Made by a program: the position numbers and the translations under genes. This document shows positions 29,786 through 39,074 of a stretch of 64,000 nt of DNA, in pieces. Position 1 is the first letter of the stretch, and each line of letters starts with the position of its first letter. The notes beneath the pieces are model-generated. The model was not told the origin of the DNA. It searched no databases and saw only the letters and a list, made by a program, of their open reading frames with translations. The stretch is from Micromonospora inyonensis. GTDB taxonomy: Bacteria > Actinomycetota > Actinomycetes > Mycobacteriales > Micromonosporaceae. The DNA lies in assembly GCF_900091415.1 (NCBI RefSeq), contig NZ_FMHU01000001.1, positions 3,100,001 to 3,164,000 on the forward strand. Reading direction: 5' to 3'.

Positions 29786-29930
29786 TTGACTTTCTCCCCG
29801 CGCCTAAAGGCGGGGGATTCCAGCGGTCGCCCGCTGGGTTTCCTGCTTCGTCGACGACCGCCCCGTCCGGACGTCCGTCCGTTGGGGTCTTACACCGCCT
29901 CCACAGGCAATCACGGAGAGCCCCTCCGCG
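29786..29930 (-). ncRNA. putative TnpB omega RNA scaffold
   Basis: In known TnpB elements the omega RNA spans the 3' end of tnpB and the transposon right end. Here that region contains the hairpin CCCCCGCCTTTAGGCGCGGGG (minus strand) close to the end, as expected. The 5' boundary is a guess. No direct evidence of transcription exists. Confidence 0.35.
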
Positions 29931-31009
29931 AGGATGTTGCGGGCCGCGTTGACGTCACGGTCGTGGGTCTGCCCGCATCGGCATGTCCACGACCGCACGT
30001 TCAGTGGCATCCGCTCAGCGAGCGCACCACACGCCGAGCACAGCTTGGACGACGGGAACCAGCGGTCCACGACCACCAGGTCGCGGCCGTGCCAGTCGGC
30101 CTTGTATTCCAGCAGGGTGCGGAACTGCCGCCAGGCCGCGTCGCTGATGGCGCGGGCCAGGCTGTGACTCGTGACCATGTTGCGCACGGTCAGATCCTCG
30201 ATCACGATCGTTTGGTTCTCACGAACGAGCCGAGTGGTCAGCTTGTGCAGGTGGTCCCGCCTGCGGTCGGTGATCCGGGCGTGCACGCGGGCGACCTTGA
30301 GCCGGGCCTTGGCCCGGTTGTGGGACCCCTTGGCTTTGCGGGCCAGTTCCCGCTGCGCCCTGGCGAGCGCGGCCCGGTCGCGGCGCTCATACCTCGGGTT
30401 GACGATCTTCTCTCCGGTGGAGAGGGTCAGCAGGCTGTCGAGGCCGGCGTCAACGCCGACCATGCCCGAAGCCGGAGCCTGCTCGATCACGTCGTCGCAG
30501 AGCAGGGACACGAACCAGCGTCCGGCCGCGTCCTGCGACACGGTGACCGTGGACGGCCTCGCGCCCTCGGGAAGCGGCCGGGACCACACGATGTCCAGCG
30601 GTTCGGCCATCTTCGCCAGGGTGAGCTGGCCGTCTCGGTACCGGAACCCGCTGGTGGTGTACTCCGCCGACCGGCGCGACTTCTTCTTGCTCTTGAAGCT
30701 GGGGTACCGGGCACGCTTGGCGAAGAAGTTGGTGAACGCGACTTGCAGGTGCCGCAGGGTCTGCTGCAACGGCACCGACGACACCTCGTTGAGGAACGCC
30801 AGGTCGTCGGTCTTCTTCCACGTGGTCAGCATCGCCGAGGTGGCGTTGTAGTTGACCCGTTCCTGGCGCAGCGTCCACGCCTCGGTGCGGGCGGCCAACG
30901 CCATGTTGTAGACCAGCCGGACACAGCCGAACGTACGGGCAAGCTCGGCGGCCTGCGCGTCGGTCGGGTAGAAGCGGAATTTGAATGCCCGCTTCACGGC
31001 CCTGGTCAC
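29804..31009 (-). CDS. tnpB: TnpB RNA-guided endonuclease (IS200/IS605 OrfB)
   Basis: This 401-aa TnpB has a helix-turn-helix-like N-terminus (AFKFRFYPTDAQAAELARTFGCVRLVYNMAL), a RuvC-like core with its three acidic residues in GVDAGLDSLLTLS, IVIEDLTVRN and THDRDVNAARNIL, and a zinc ribbon CSACGALAERMPLNVRSWTCRCGQ. All are intact, so the nuclease may be active. A TAGGCT box (31017-31022) lies 7 nt upstream of the GTG, a leaderless start. An in-frame GTG four codons on is an alternative. The gene is antisense to gatA-gatB. Confidence 0.9.
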   Translation of the reverse strand: MTRAVKRAFKFRFYPTDAQAAELARTFGCVRLVYNMALAARTEAWTLRQERVNYNATSAMLTTWKKTDDLAFLNEVSSVPLQQTLRHLQVAFTNFFAKRARYPSFKSKKKSRRSAEYTTSGFRYRDGQLTLAKMAEPLDIVWSRPLPEGARPSTVTVSQDAAGRWFVSLLCDDVIEQAPASGMVGVDAGLDSLLTLSTGEKIVNPRYERRDRAALARAQRELARKAKGSHNRAKARLKVARVHARITDRRRDHLHKLTTRLVRENQTIVIEDLTVRNMVTSHSLARAISDAAWRQFRTLLEYKADWHGRDLVVVDRWFPSSKLCSACGALAERMPLNVRSWTCRCGQTHDRDVNAARNILAEGLSVIACGGGVRPQRTDVRTGRSSTKQETQRATAGIPRL

Positions 31010-31016
31010 GGCTCAC

Positions 31017-31022
31017 AGCCTA
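31017..31022 (-). promoter_or_regulatory. leaderless -10 box (TAGGCT) of tnpB
   Basis: On the minus strand TAGGCT is followed by 7 nt and the GTG at 31009. It shows the element carries its own promoter in actinobacterial style. Confidence 0.45.
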
Positions 31023-31164
31023 ACAAGCTAGCTGGTAAGCATTCCGATGGCATGGGGACGGACACCGACCCGCCTTGGCGACGGGCCGGCTTTCCCCGCC
31101 CGGCTCCGCCGGAGTTCCGTTTCCTCCCCACGGCTAAAGCCGGGGGTTTCCACGGAGGTTTGCG

Positions 31165-32661
31165 ATGACCACGACCCTGCCCGCGTACGACGACGTCGTC
31201 GCGCGTTACGAACCGGTGATCGGCCTGGAGACCCACGTCGAGCTGGGCACGAACACCAAGATGTTCTGCGCCTGCCCGACCGACTTCGGCGGTGAGCCGA
31301 ACACCCGGGTCTGCCCGGTCTGCCTGGGCCTGCCCGGCTCGCTGCCGGTGGCCAACTCCGCCGCGATCGAAGCGACCATCCGGATCGGCCTGGCGCTGAA
31401 CTGCTCCATCGCCTCCTGGTGCCGGTTCGCCCGGAAGAACTACTTCTACCCGGACATGCCGAAGAACTTCCAGATCAGCCAGTACGACGAGCCGCTCTGC
31501 GTCGACGGTTACCTGGACGTCGAGGTGAACGGCGAACTGGTCCGGATCGGCATCGAGCGGGTGCACCTCGAGGAGGACACCGGCAAGACGCTGCACGTCG
31601 GCGGCTCCGGCCGGATCCACGGCGCCACCGAGTCGCTGGTCGACTACAACCGGGCCGGCATCCCGCTGGTCGAGATCGTCACCAAGCCGGTCGACGGCAC
31701 CGGGGCGCTCGCCCCGGAGGTGGCCCGTGCGTACGTCACCGAGCTGCGCGACGTGATCCGCTCCCTCGGCGTCTCCGACGTCCGGATGGAGGAGGGCTCG
31801 CTGCGCTGCGACGTCAACACCTCGCTGCATCCGGCCGGCTCGACCGAGTGGGGCACCCGCACCGAGACCAAGAACGTCAACTCGCTGCGCGCGGTGGAGC
31901 GGGCGGTCCGCTCCGAGATGCTGCGTCAGGCGATGGTGCTCGACTCGGGTGGCCGGATCGTCCAGGAGACCCGGCACTTCCACGAGGACACCGGGGACAC
32001 CACCCCGGGCCGGTCGAAGGAGACCGCGACCGACTACCGCTACTTCCCCGAGCCGGACCTGGTGCCGCTCGCGCCGGACCCGGCCTGGGTCGCCGAGTTG
32101 AAGGCCGCCCTGCCGGAGCTGCCCCGGCTGCACCGCCGCCGGCTCCAGCAGGAGTGGGGGATCTCCGACCACGACATGCAGTCGGTGCTCAACGCGGGCG
32201 CGGTCGAGCTGATCGAGGCCACGGTGGCTGCCGGGGCCAGCCCGGCCGCCGCACGGAAGTGGTGGCTGGGCGAGCTGTCCCGGCGGGCCAACGAGTCCGG
32301 TGGGGAACTGGCCGACGTCGGGGTCACCCCGGCCCAGGTCGCCGAACTCCAGGGGCTGGTGGACGCGGGCAAGCTCAACGACAAGCTGGCCCGGGTGGTC
32401 CTGGAGGGCGTGGTGGCCGGCGAGGGCACCCCGACCGAGATCATGACCAACCGCAACCTGGAGGTCGTCTCCGACACCGGCGCGCTCACCACGGCCGTCG
32501 ACGAGGCCATCGCCGCCAACCCGGACATCGCGGAGAAGGTCCGCAGCGGCAAGGTCGCCGCGGCGGGCGCGCTGGTCGGCGCGGTCATGAAGACCACCCG
32601 CGGCCAGGCCGACGCCAAGACCGTCCGCGAACTGGTCCTGGCCCGCCTCGGCGTCTCCTAG
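31165..32661 (+). CDS. gatB: Asp-tRNA(Asn)/Glu-tRNA(Gln) amidotransferase subunit B
   Basis: This 498-aa GatB recognises and phosphorylates mis-acylated Asp-tRNA(Asn) or Glu-tRNA(Gln). The N-terminus [44 protein letters not shown] contains the zinc cysteines, [18 protein letters not shown] is the cradle signature, and the C-terminal YqeY-like helical tail ends [17 protein letters not shown] lies 6 nt upstream of the ATG, at the very edge of the tnpB element. Transcription from gatCA must cross about 1.4 kb of antisense tnpB, so a second promoter may be needed. Confidence 0.95.
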   Translation: MTTTLPAYDDVVARYEPVIGLETHVELGTNTKMFCACPTDFGGEPNTRVCPVCLGLPGSLPVANSAAIEATIRIGLALNCSIASWCRFARKNYFYPDMPKNFQISQYDEPLCVDGYLDVEVNGELVRIGIERVHLEEDTGKTLHVGGSGRIHGATESLVDYNRAGIPLVEIVTKPVDGTGALAPEVARAYVTELRDVIRSLGVSDVRMEEGSLRCDVNTSLHPAGSTEWGTRTETKNVNSLRAVERAVRSEMLRQAMVLDSGGRIVQETRHFHEDTGDTTPGRSKETATDYRYFPEPDLVPLAPDPAWVAELKAALPELPRLHRRRLQQEWGISDHDMQSVLNAGAVELIEATVAAGASPAAARKWWLGELSRRANESGGELADVGVTPAQVAELQGLVDAGKLNDKLARVVLEGVVAGEGTPTEIMTNRNLEVVSDTGALTTAVDEAIAANPDIAEKVRSGKVAAAGALVGAVMKTTRGQADAKTVRELVLARLGVS

Positions 32662-32686
32662 CCGGCGCTGGTCGCCCTCGTTCCGT

Positions 32687-32744
32687 GCCTGCAGGGGCCC
32701 CTTGTTCGACAAAAAGCGGTAACAGGGGGCCCCTGCTTACACGC
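32687..32744 (-). repeat. interspersed double-palindrome repeat, copy C
   Basis: This copy is in reverse orientation: on the minus strand GCAGGGGCCCCCTG, TTACCGCTTTTTGTCG, AACAAGGGGCCCCTGC. It lies 25 bp after the gatB stop, antisense to it, the only copy not oriented with the upstream gene. Confidence 0.85.
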
Positions 32745-32779
32745 ACCCCCACCACCACCCCCTCGGTAGGAGTTCAACG

Positions 32780-32899
32780 GTGAACGTCCACCCGCTCGGG
32801 GTGGACGAGTTCGGCCAGTCCGGCACCGTCCACGAGCTGCACGACCTGCTGCCCGGCAGCATCGTCAACGCCGCCCTGGCCGCCCTCTCCCTGCGCTGA
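32780..32899 (+). pseudogene. C-terminal remnant of a transketolase/pyruvate dehydrogenase E1-like protein
   Basis: This 39-codon frame contains HPLGVDEFGQSGTVHELHD and ends SIVNAALAALSLR. It matches the last residues of a transketolase-like/pyruvate dehydrogenase E1-type enzyme as I remember the family. All upstream domains are missing, so it is the tail of a deleted gene. It lies next to a copy of the interspersed repeat, which could have promoted the deletion. Confidence 0.45.
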
Positions 32900-32920
32900 G
32901 CGACACGGGTCAGGCCCGGG

Positions 32921-34453
32921 TCAGCGGGTCGGGGTGGGGGTGACCGGCGCGTCCGCGCCGACCTTCGGGTCCCGGACCACCCGCCGTTCCAGATTGACCT
33001 GCGCCTGGCCGGTGCCGCCGACGGTGATGTCGTCGTACGCCTGGAGCAGCTTGTTCTCGTCGAAGTAGAGCACGCTCATCGACAGTGGCGTCGGCTCCTC
33101 GCCCTCCAGCCCGCGCAGCCCGGCCCCGCCGGTGGAGCCCTGCACCATGAGCTGGGTGGGCGTCTTCCCCACCTGCGGGGGGAGCTTGGAGACCTGCCGG
33201 TCGTGGGTGTGCCCGGAGAGCACCAGCGGGCACGTGCCGGAGAGCGGCCCGGCCGAGGCCGGGTCGTGCACCAGGGCGATGTTCACCGGCGTCGGTGATT
33301 CCCGCACGGTCGTGGCCAGCTTCTCGCCCACGGTGATCACCTGGTCGGCGGTGGGCTGGTCGAGGCCGCCAGCGGCGGGGGCGGTGCTCTTGTCCGGGGT
33401 GAAGCGCGGGTCGCCGATGCCGGCGATGGTCAGCCCGGCGACCGTCGTCGTCGCGTTGTCCAGCACGATCGCGTTGGGCTGGCGGGCCACGGCGGCGGCG
33501 GTCCGGCCCGAGTCGTGGTTGCCCCGGATGTAGACGTACGGCTTCTTGAGCAGCCCGATCGAGCCGACGTAGTTCGCCTCCGGCTCGCTGCCCCAGTCGG
33601 TGATGTCGCCGGTGTCGATCACCACGTCGATGTCGAACTGCTCCACCACGGTCCGGATGAGCTGCCAACCGGTCGGGTTCAGGTGCATGTCGGAGACGTG
33701 CAGCACCCGCGTGGTGTTCGGGGCCGGCTCGTACACCGGAAGCGCCGAGACGGTGGTGTAGAGCTGGCTGACGTTGCCGACCAGCCGCTGGAGCTGCTCG
33801 GCGTACTTGGTGTAGTCGTCGGCGATCCGTCGGGCGTCACCGACGATGGCGGGGGCGTTGACGAGCAGCCCCTCGTACCGGGGCTCCTCGATCGACTGCG
33901 GGCGGAGGGTGGACGCGGCGATGCCGAGGCTGCCCGCGGTGACCACCAGTGCCAGCCCACCGGCCCAGGCCGTGCGGCGGGTGTCCCGGAAGGCCAGTCC
34001 GGCCAGGATCAGCGTGACGGCGACGGCGGCACCGACGGTACGCAGGCCGAGGCGGAGCACACCGTGCCGGACGTCGGCCACGGCGGACTGGCTGGCCCGG
34101 TTGATGCTCGCCGGGTCGTCGATCAGCGCCTCGACCCGCCCCTGGTCGAGCGCCCCGAGCTCGACGTCGAGGTGGGCTGGTCCGTCGTGGCTGTCCAGCA
34201 GGAGGGCGCCCAGCGGCGGGATGTCGATCGTGGTGCCCCCGTCGAGGTTCGGGGTGAGCGCCATCCGGGCCCGGAACGGCCCGATGTCGGTGTCGACCTG
34301 GCCGCCGGCGAGGACGCCGAGCAGCGCACCGGTCAGGCTGATCGCCAGGACCGCCAGCCCCACTCCGAGCCGACGCAGCGTGCCGACCCACCTTCGCCGC
34401 GGGGGACGATCGTCCCCGGGGCGCTGCCGCGTGTTCTCGTCCTGCCCGTCCAT
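32921..34453 (-). CDS. membrane-anchored metallophosphoesterase
   Basis: This 510-aa protein has an N-terminal transmembrane helix (about 27-50), an extracytoplasmic region, two further helices (about 145-190) and a calcineurin-like phosphoesterase domain. The metal motifs are complete: HVSDMHLNP, DTGDITDWGS, IRGNHDS and SGHTHDRQ. The active site probably faces outside the membrane. The ATG at 34453 was chosen because the protein-like sequence begins there. The substrate is unknown. The sugar dehydrogenase gene upstream ends 83 bp before this start, and both may be co-transcribed. Confidence 0.82.
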   Translation of the reverse strand: MDGQDENTRQRPGDDRPPRRRWVGTLRRLGVGLAVLAISLTGALLGVLAGGQVDTDIGPFRARMALTPNLDGGTTIDIPPLGALLLDSHDGPAHLDVELGALDQGRVEALIDDPASINRASQSAVADVRHGVLRLGLRTVGAAVAVTLILAGLAFRDTRRTAWAGGLALVVTAGSLGIAASTLRPQSIEEPRYEGLLVNAPAIVGDARRIADDYTKYAEQLQRLVGNVSQLYTTVSALPVYEPAPNTTRVLHVSDMHLNPTGWQLIRTVVEQFDIDVVIDTGDITDWGSEPEANYVGSIGLLKKPYVYIRGNHDSGRTAAAVARQPNAIVLDNATTTVAGLTIAGIGDPRFTPDKSTAPAAGGLDQPTADQVITVGEKLATTVRESPTPVNIALVHDPASAGPLSGTCPLVLSGHTHDRQVSKLPPQVGKTPTQLMVQGSTGGAGLRGLEGEEPTPLSMSVLYFDENKLLQAYDDITVGGTGQAQVNLERRVVRDPKVGADAPVTPTPTR

Positions 34454-34536
34454 GGTGAGATTCTGACCTGCCCAATGGGGGATCTTGGCAAACCCCGGGT
34501 TGCCGAGCCGCCGTGGCTCGTCGACGTCTGTCCAGC

Positions 34537-35709
34537 TCAGCTGCGACCGGCTCCGCCACCGGCGAAGACCAACCGGAGCAGGCGGTCGTCCTCCGGTTCC
34601 GGGTCGCCCCGGCCGTCGTGGTTGGAGGTGCTCACCCAGAGCGAGCCGTCGGGAGCGGCGGCGACCGCCCGCAGCCGGCCGTACCGGCCGGTGAGCAGTT
34701 CCCGGGGCTGGCCGAGCACGGTGCCGGTGTCGGTCAGCTCGACGAGCCAGAGCCGTTCCCCGCGCAGGCAGGCGGCGGCCAGCAGGCGCTCCACCACCGC
34801 CGCGCCGGAGCAGGACGCGTCCGCGGTGCGCCACTGCACGATCGGGTCGCGGTAGCGGCGGTCGCCGGCCTTCCCCTCGACCTGCGGCCAGCCGTAGTTG
34901 CCGCCCTTGGTGACCAGGTTGACCTCGTCCCAGGTGTTCTGCCCGAACTCCACGGCGTACATCCGCTTGCCGGCGTCCCAGGTGATGCCCTGGACGTTGC
35001 GGTGCCCCAGTGACCAGACCGGCGAGTTCGGGTACGGGTTGTCGGGGGCCGGCTTCCCGTCCGGGGTGATCCGGAGGATCTTGCCGCCGAGGCTCCTGAC
35101 GTCCTGCGAGAGCGGACGGTCGCCGCCGTCGCCGGTGCTGGCGTAGAGGAAGCCGTCCGGTCCGAAGGCCAGGCCGCCGCCGTTGTGGATACCGGCGACC
35201 GGGATGCCGGTGAGGATCGGCGTCGGTGTCCCGCCGAGCGTGAACTTGACGATCCGGTTGTCCCGCGCGGTGGAGTGGTAGACGAAGACCGTCCGGTCGG
35301 TGGCGTAGGCGGGGGAGACGGCGATGCCCAGCAGGCCACCCTCACCGGACGCCTCGACGTCGGCGATGGTCTGCACCGGGGTGACCTTCAGCCCGTCCGG
35401 CCCGGACTCCGGTCCGACCTGGAGGACCCGTCCGTTGTCGCGTTCGGTGACCAGGGCCCCGCCGTCCGGCAGGAAGGCGACGGCCCACGGGACCCGCAGT
35501 CCCTTGGCCAGCACCGTGGCCACGACCTCCTGCTCACCCTGCTCGTTGGCGGTCGCGGAGGGGGTGGGGAGGTTCGGCGGCTCGCCGGCCGGGTCCGGTT
35601 CCGGTTCGCCGAGACTGCACCCGGCGGTGACCATCAGCAGCGCCGTGCAGGACGCCGCCGCCGTCGCGATCAGGCGGCCGAAGCGGGGGTACGGGAGACG
35701 GGCGCTCAC
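34537..35709 (-). CDS. lipoprotein PQQ-dependent sugar dehydrogenase
   Basis: This 390-aa protein of the glucose/sorbosone dehydrogenase family starts with a lipoprotein signal whose lipobox MVTAGC predicts acylation of Cys31. A six-bladed propeller follows: VPWAVAFLPDGGALVTERDNGRV, GEGGLLGIAVSPAY, IHNGGGLAFGPDGFLYASTGDGGD, SLGHRNVQGITWD, YGWPQVEG. The conserved catalytic histidine region IHNGG is present. It should oxidise an aldose outside the membrane with PQQ or a related cofactor. No PQQ biosynthesis genes are visible. GTG is the start. Confidence 0.85.
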   Translation of the reverse strand: MSARLPYPRFGRLIATAAASCTALLMVTAGCSLGEPEPDPAGEPPNLPTPSATANEQGEQEVVATVLAKGLRVPWAVAFLPDGGALVTERDNGRVLQVGPESGPDGLKVTPVQTIADVEASGEGGLLGIAVSPAYATDRTVFVYHSTARDNRIVKFTLGGTPTPILTGIPVAGIHNGGGLAFGPDGFLYASTGDGGDRPLSQDVRSLGGKILRITPDGKPAPDNPYPNSPVWSLGHRNVQGITWDAGKRMYAVEFGQNTWDEVNLVTKGGNYGWPQVEGKAGDRRYRDPIVQWRTADASCSGAAVVERLLAAACLRGERLWLVELTDTGTVLGQPRELLTGRYGRLRAVAAAPDGSLWVSTSNHDGRGDPEPEDDRLLRLVFAGGGAGRS

Positions 35710-35834
35710 CCGGACCAGACTAGCCGTTCACCGGGCGGGGCTCCGGTACGCGATCCGGGGGCTCCACCCGGAAACACGCCGACAAAGACGGATATGTCAG
35801 CTGGTCGACCGCGCGTCCTGCGACACTGGCGGCC

Positions 35835-37505
35835 GTGGTGATCACCGACCGGCCGGCGCGGGACCCCGTACCGTCCGGGGTGCCGGACCGGCGTCGGACG
35901 GTGTCCGCCGGCCGGACGGCTCTCGTGCTCGGGGCGCTCGGCGTCGCCTACCGGGCGGCGGCGCTCCTGGCCGGTCTGCCGCCGACCAACAGCGACGAGG
36001 CGGTCACCGGCCTGGTCGCCACGCACGTCGCGCAGGCCCGGGAGTTCCCGCTCTTCTTCTACGGACAGCACTACATGGGAGCGTTGGAGGCGTACCTCGC
36101 CGCCGGGCTGTTCGCGCTCACCGGCCCGGGCCTGGTCGCGCTGCGGCTGCCGAACCTGGTGCTCTACGCCCTCTTCCTCGTCCTGATGTGGCAGCTCACC
36201 CGCCGGCTCTACCACCCGTGGTTCGCCACCGCCGTGGTCGGCCTGCTCGCGCTCGGCTCCGACCGGATCCTCAAGAACCAGCTCATCGCCGCAGGTGGCT
36301 ACCCGGAGATGAACCCGGCCGGAGCGCTGCTCGTCCTGCTCGCGGTGCTGCTCGGCCTCGGCGCGGTACGCCGTCGCGCGCCGGCCTTCGCCGCCTTCGG
36401 CCTGGTCGCCGGCCTCACCCTCTGGGACGACTGGCTGGTCCTGCCGTACGTGGCCGCCGCCGGGCTGCTCCTGCTCGCCGGAGCCGGTCGGGACCTGGCC
36501 GGACGCGGTGGCGCCGCGCTGGCCGCTGGGCTCGCCGTCGGGCTGCTGCCGATCGTGGCGCACAACCTCACCGCCGCGCCGGAACACCGCTCGCTCGCCG
36601 CCTACCGGCAGCTCGGCGGCGGTACGCCCGGCGACTGGACCGACCGGCTGCACGGCGGTGTGCTGTTCGGGCTGCCGATGGGCACCGGGTTCTGTGCGCC
36701 GAGCCGGTGCGCGGACTGGCAGCTCTGGTGGGGAGCGGTCGCCCCGCTGCTGCTGCTCCTGGCCGGACTGCTCGCCCTCCGGGCACTGTGGGGACTGCGC
36801 CCGGCACCAGCCGGCGACGCCGCGATCCGGACGGCCCTGCCCGACGACGCCGCGATCCGGACGGCGCGGATCCGGCAGGGCGGGCGGCTGGCCCTGGTCG
36901 GGGCGGCGGCGGTGAGTCTCGCCGCGTACGCCGGCAGCGCCGCCGCCGGCACCACCCCGGTGGAAAGCTCCCGCTACCTGTCCTGCCTACTCGTCTCCCT
37001 GCCGGCGTTGCTCTGGCCACTCTGGTCGGCGGCCCGTGCGCACCCCGGCCGGCTCCCCGCCGGGCTGCGGCGCCTCGGGCGGGCCGGACTGGCCGCGGTG
37101 GCCGGGAGCGCGCTGCTGGCCACCGGGACGCTGGTCACCGAGGCGGACGACCTCACCCGGGCCGACGACCGGCGGCACGACCTGGTCGCCGCCCTCGACC
37201 GGCTCGGCATCCGGCACTTCTACACCGACTACTGGACCTGCTACCCGATCGTCTTCGCCAGCCGGGAACGGTTGGCCTGCGGGGTGATCCGGGACGACCT
37301 GCGCGCCGGCTGGGACCGCCATCCGGCGTACCCGGCGCGGGTGGCCGGGGCCGACCGGGTGGCGTACGTGCTGCCCGCCGGCACCGCACTGAGCCGGGCG
37401 GTCGCCGACTGGCTGGCCGTCTCCGGCACGCCGGTGACCCGGACGACCGTGCCCGGGTACGACATCCACCTGCCCGCCGCCCCGGTGGGCCTGCCGCTGC
37501 GCTGA
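35835..37505 (+). CDS. GT-C-like polytopic membrane glycosyltransferase-like protein
   Basis: This 556-aa protein has about ten transmembrane helices. After the first helix it carries NSDEAVTGLVATHV, the acidic loop characteristic of GT-C glycosyltransferases such as the GT39/GT83 or ArnT type, and FFYGQHYMGALEAYLAAG. The C-terminal extracytoplasmic part is short. It likely transfers a sugar from a polyprenyl carrier, but substrate and acceptor cannot be read. A short duplicated segment (DAAIRTA twice, about residues 333-348) lies in a loop. It is divergent from the sugar dehydrogenase gene. Confidence 0.75.
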   Translation: MVITDRPARDPVPSGVPDRRRTVSAGRTALVLGALGVAYRAAALLAGLPPTNSDEAVTGLVATHVAQAREFPLFFYGQHYMGALEAYLAAGLFALTGPGLVALRLPNLVLYALFLVLMWQLTRRLYHPWFATAVVGLLALGSDRILKNQLIAAGGYPEMNPAGALLVLLAVLLGLGAVRRRAPAFAAFGLVAGLTLWDDWLVLPYVAAAGLLLLAGAGRDLAGRGGAALAAGLAVGLLPIVAHNLTAAPEHRSLAAYRQLGGGTPGDWTDRLHGGVLFGLPMGTGFCAPSRCADWQLWWGAVAPLLLLLAGLLALRALWGLRPAPAGDAAIRTALPDDAAIRTARIRQGGRLALVGAAAVSLAAYAGSAAAGTTPVESSRYLSCLLVSLPALLWPLWSAARAHPGRLPAGLRRLGRAGLAAVAGSALLATGTLVTEADDLTRADDRRHDLVAALDRLGIRHFYTDYWTCYPIVFASRERLACGVIRDDLRAGWDRHPAYPARVAGADRVAYVLPAGTALSRAVADWLAVSGTPVTRTTVPGYDIHLPAAPVGLPLR

Positions 37506-37509
37506 CGGC

Positions 37510-37515
37510 TAGGGT
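37510..37515 (+). promoter_or_regulatory. leaderless -10 box (TAGGGT) for the dehydrogenase gene
   Basis: TAGGGT lies 8 nt before the GTG at 37524, immediately after the stop of the preceding membrane-protein gene, with no Shine-Dalgarno. This gene is thus independently transcribed. Confidence 0.45.
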
Positions 37516-37523
37516 CGGCGGGC

Positions 37524-38447
37524 GTGAAGGTATGGATCCCGCACGAGCAGGGCCGGGCCCTGCTCGACCAGCTGCCCGGCGTCACCGTCGAGGCGGCCGA
37601 GAGCCCGGACCGGCTCCCCGGCGACCCGGCCGGGGTGCGGTTCTGGGTGCCGCCGTTCCTCTCCACCGGCAAGGTGGTCGAGCTGGCCGGCAGGCTGCCC
37701 GACCTGGAGGTGGTGCAGCTGCTCAGCGCCGGGGCGGACGTCTGGGTCGGTCGGCTGCCCGTCGGGGTGACCCTGTGCGACGCCCGGGGCGTGCACGACT
37801 CCGGCACCGCCGAGTGGGTGGTCACCGCGATCCTGTCCCGGCTGCGCCGCTTCGACACCCTGGCCCGGGCACAGGGTCGGCGCGAGTGGGCCTACGGTGA
37901 CGTGGCCCCGACCGACGAACTGGCCGGCAAGCGGGTGCTGATCGTCGGCGCGGGGTCGATCGGCGCGGCGCTCCGGGCCCGGCTGGCGCCCTTCGAGGTG
38001 AGCTTCACCCTGGTCGCCCGGACCGCCCGTCCCGACGAGGGCGTGCACGGCGTCGACGAACTGCCCGCGCTTCTGCCGCAGGCGGACGTGGTGGTGCTGC
38101 TGGTGCCGCTGACCGACGCGACCCGGGGCCTGGTCGACGCGGCCTTCCTCGCCGCGATGGCCGACGGGGCCCTGCTGGTCAACGCGGCCCGGGGGCCGGT
38201 GGTCGACACCCCGGCACTGGTGGCCGAGCTGACCACCGGCCGGATCGCCGCCGCCCTCGACGTCACCGACCCGGAGCCGCTGCCGGCCGACCACCCGCTG
38301 TGGGAGCTGCCCAACGTGCTGATCACCCCGCACGTCGCCGGCTCGGTGCGGGGCCTGCTGCCCCGGGCCTACCGGCTGGTGGCCGAGCAGCTGCGCCGGC
38401 TGGCGGCGGGCCGGCCGCTGGCGAACGTGGTCACCGACGGCTACTGA
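37524..38447 (+). CDS. D-isomer-specific 2-hydroxyacid dehydrogenase
   Basis: This 307-aa NAD(P)-dependent dehydrogenase has the Rossmann motif VLIVGAGSIGAALRARL (about 137-153), the middle signature LPQADVVVLLVPLTDATRGLVDAAFLAAM, the substrate-binding arginine in NAARGPVVDTPALV, the glutamate in DVTDPEPLP and the catalytic histidine in LITPHVAGS. The enzyme should reduce a 2-keto acid or oxidise a D-2-hydroxy acid. The substrate (glyoxylate, hydroxypyruvate or phosphoglycerate-like) cannot be read. Confidence 0.88.
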   Translation: MKVWIPHEQGRALLDQLPGVTVEAAESPDRLPGDPAGVRFWVPPFLSTGKVVELAGRLPDLEVVQLLSAGADVWVGRLPVGVTLCDARGVHDSGTAEWVVTAILSRLRRFDTLARAQGRREWAYGDVAPTDELAGKRVLIVGAGSIGAALRARLAPFEVSFTLVARTARPDEGVHGVDELPALLPQADVVVLLVPLTDATRGLVDAAFLAAMADGALLVNAARGPVVDTPALVAELTTGRIAAALDVTDPEPLPADHPLWELPNVLITPHVAGSVRGLLPRAYRLVAEQLRRLAAGRPLANVVTDGY

Positions 38448-38514
38448 GCCGGGCCGCGACCGGATCCGGGCTCGACGGCCGGTCGGTTCCCCGCTGACGG
38501 CCGGGCCCGGCGGG

Positions 38515-38895
38515 TCAGTCGTCCGCGCGGTCCGGGAGGGTCTGGCCGGTGACCGCGACGAGCCGGGGCAGGTCGGCACCGCGTACCGCCGGCAGGGCCA
38601 CCCGTTCGCCGTCGTCGAGCCGGGCGACCGCCCGTCCCCTCGGGTCGGCGGCCAGCTCGACGATCCGGGCCCAGGGCAGTCGACGCTGCCCGAACAGCGC
38701 GCGGACCCGGACCTCCCGGGGGTCGGCGTCGGTGCCGGCCCGCCACGCCCAGATGGCGATCACCAGCGGGACGAGCAGCACCGGGAGGAAATACCACCGG
38801 GCGTCGGCGATCGGCAGCGCGCCGATGACGGCGACCACCGCCGCGACCAGGAGGGCCTGGCTGTGCCGGAAACGGAGAGTGTCGGTGCGACTCAC
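38515..38895 (-). CDS. PH-domain small membrane protein
   Basis: This 126-aa protein has two N-terminal transmembrane helices (about 13-52, AVVAVIGALPIADARWYFLPVLLVPLVIAIWAW) and a bacterial PH-like domain in which VRVRALFGQRRLPWARIVELAADPRGRAVARLDDGERVALPAVRGADLPRLV is typical. The family is common in actinobacteria, without an assigned function. The GTG start is used. It is divergent from the second GGDEF-EAL gene across 179 bp. Confidence 0.75.
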   Translation of the reverse strand: MSRTDTLRFRHSQALLVAAVVAVIGALPIADARWYFLPVLLVPLVIAIWAWRAGTDADPREVRVRALFGQRRLPWARIVELAADPRGRAVARLDDGERVALPAVRGADLPRLVAVTGQTLPDRADD

Positions 38896-39074
38896 CCCCC
38901 GATGATCCCACCTCCCGGGACCCGCCCCGGCGTCGGGCGGCGCCGCACCGGACGACGGTGACCGGGGTCACGGGCGGGGGCGCGTAACCGGCACGCGCCC
39001 GGGGTCGTTTCGGGAGCAGAGGTGTATCCGTTTCGCATCCGCCTCACCCGACCCCGCCCCTGGAGGTGACCGAC

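Larger units (their letters stand above)
29786..31155 (-). mobile_element. IS200/IS605-type element carrying tnpB only
   Basis: The element lies between gatA (stop at 29769-29771) and gatB (start at 31165) and carries only tnpB. No tnpA (Y1 transposase) is present, so it would need a transposase in trans. Both ends carry a related subterminal palindrome in the same orientation: TCCCCGCGCCTAAAGGCGGGG near 29795 and TCCCCACGGCTAAAGCCGGGG near 31125. There are no terminal inverted repeats and no target duplication, as expected for this family. The right boundary is put at 29786 by analogy with TCAA-ending elements. The left boundary (31145-31160) is uncertain. Confidence 0.75.
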
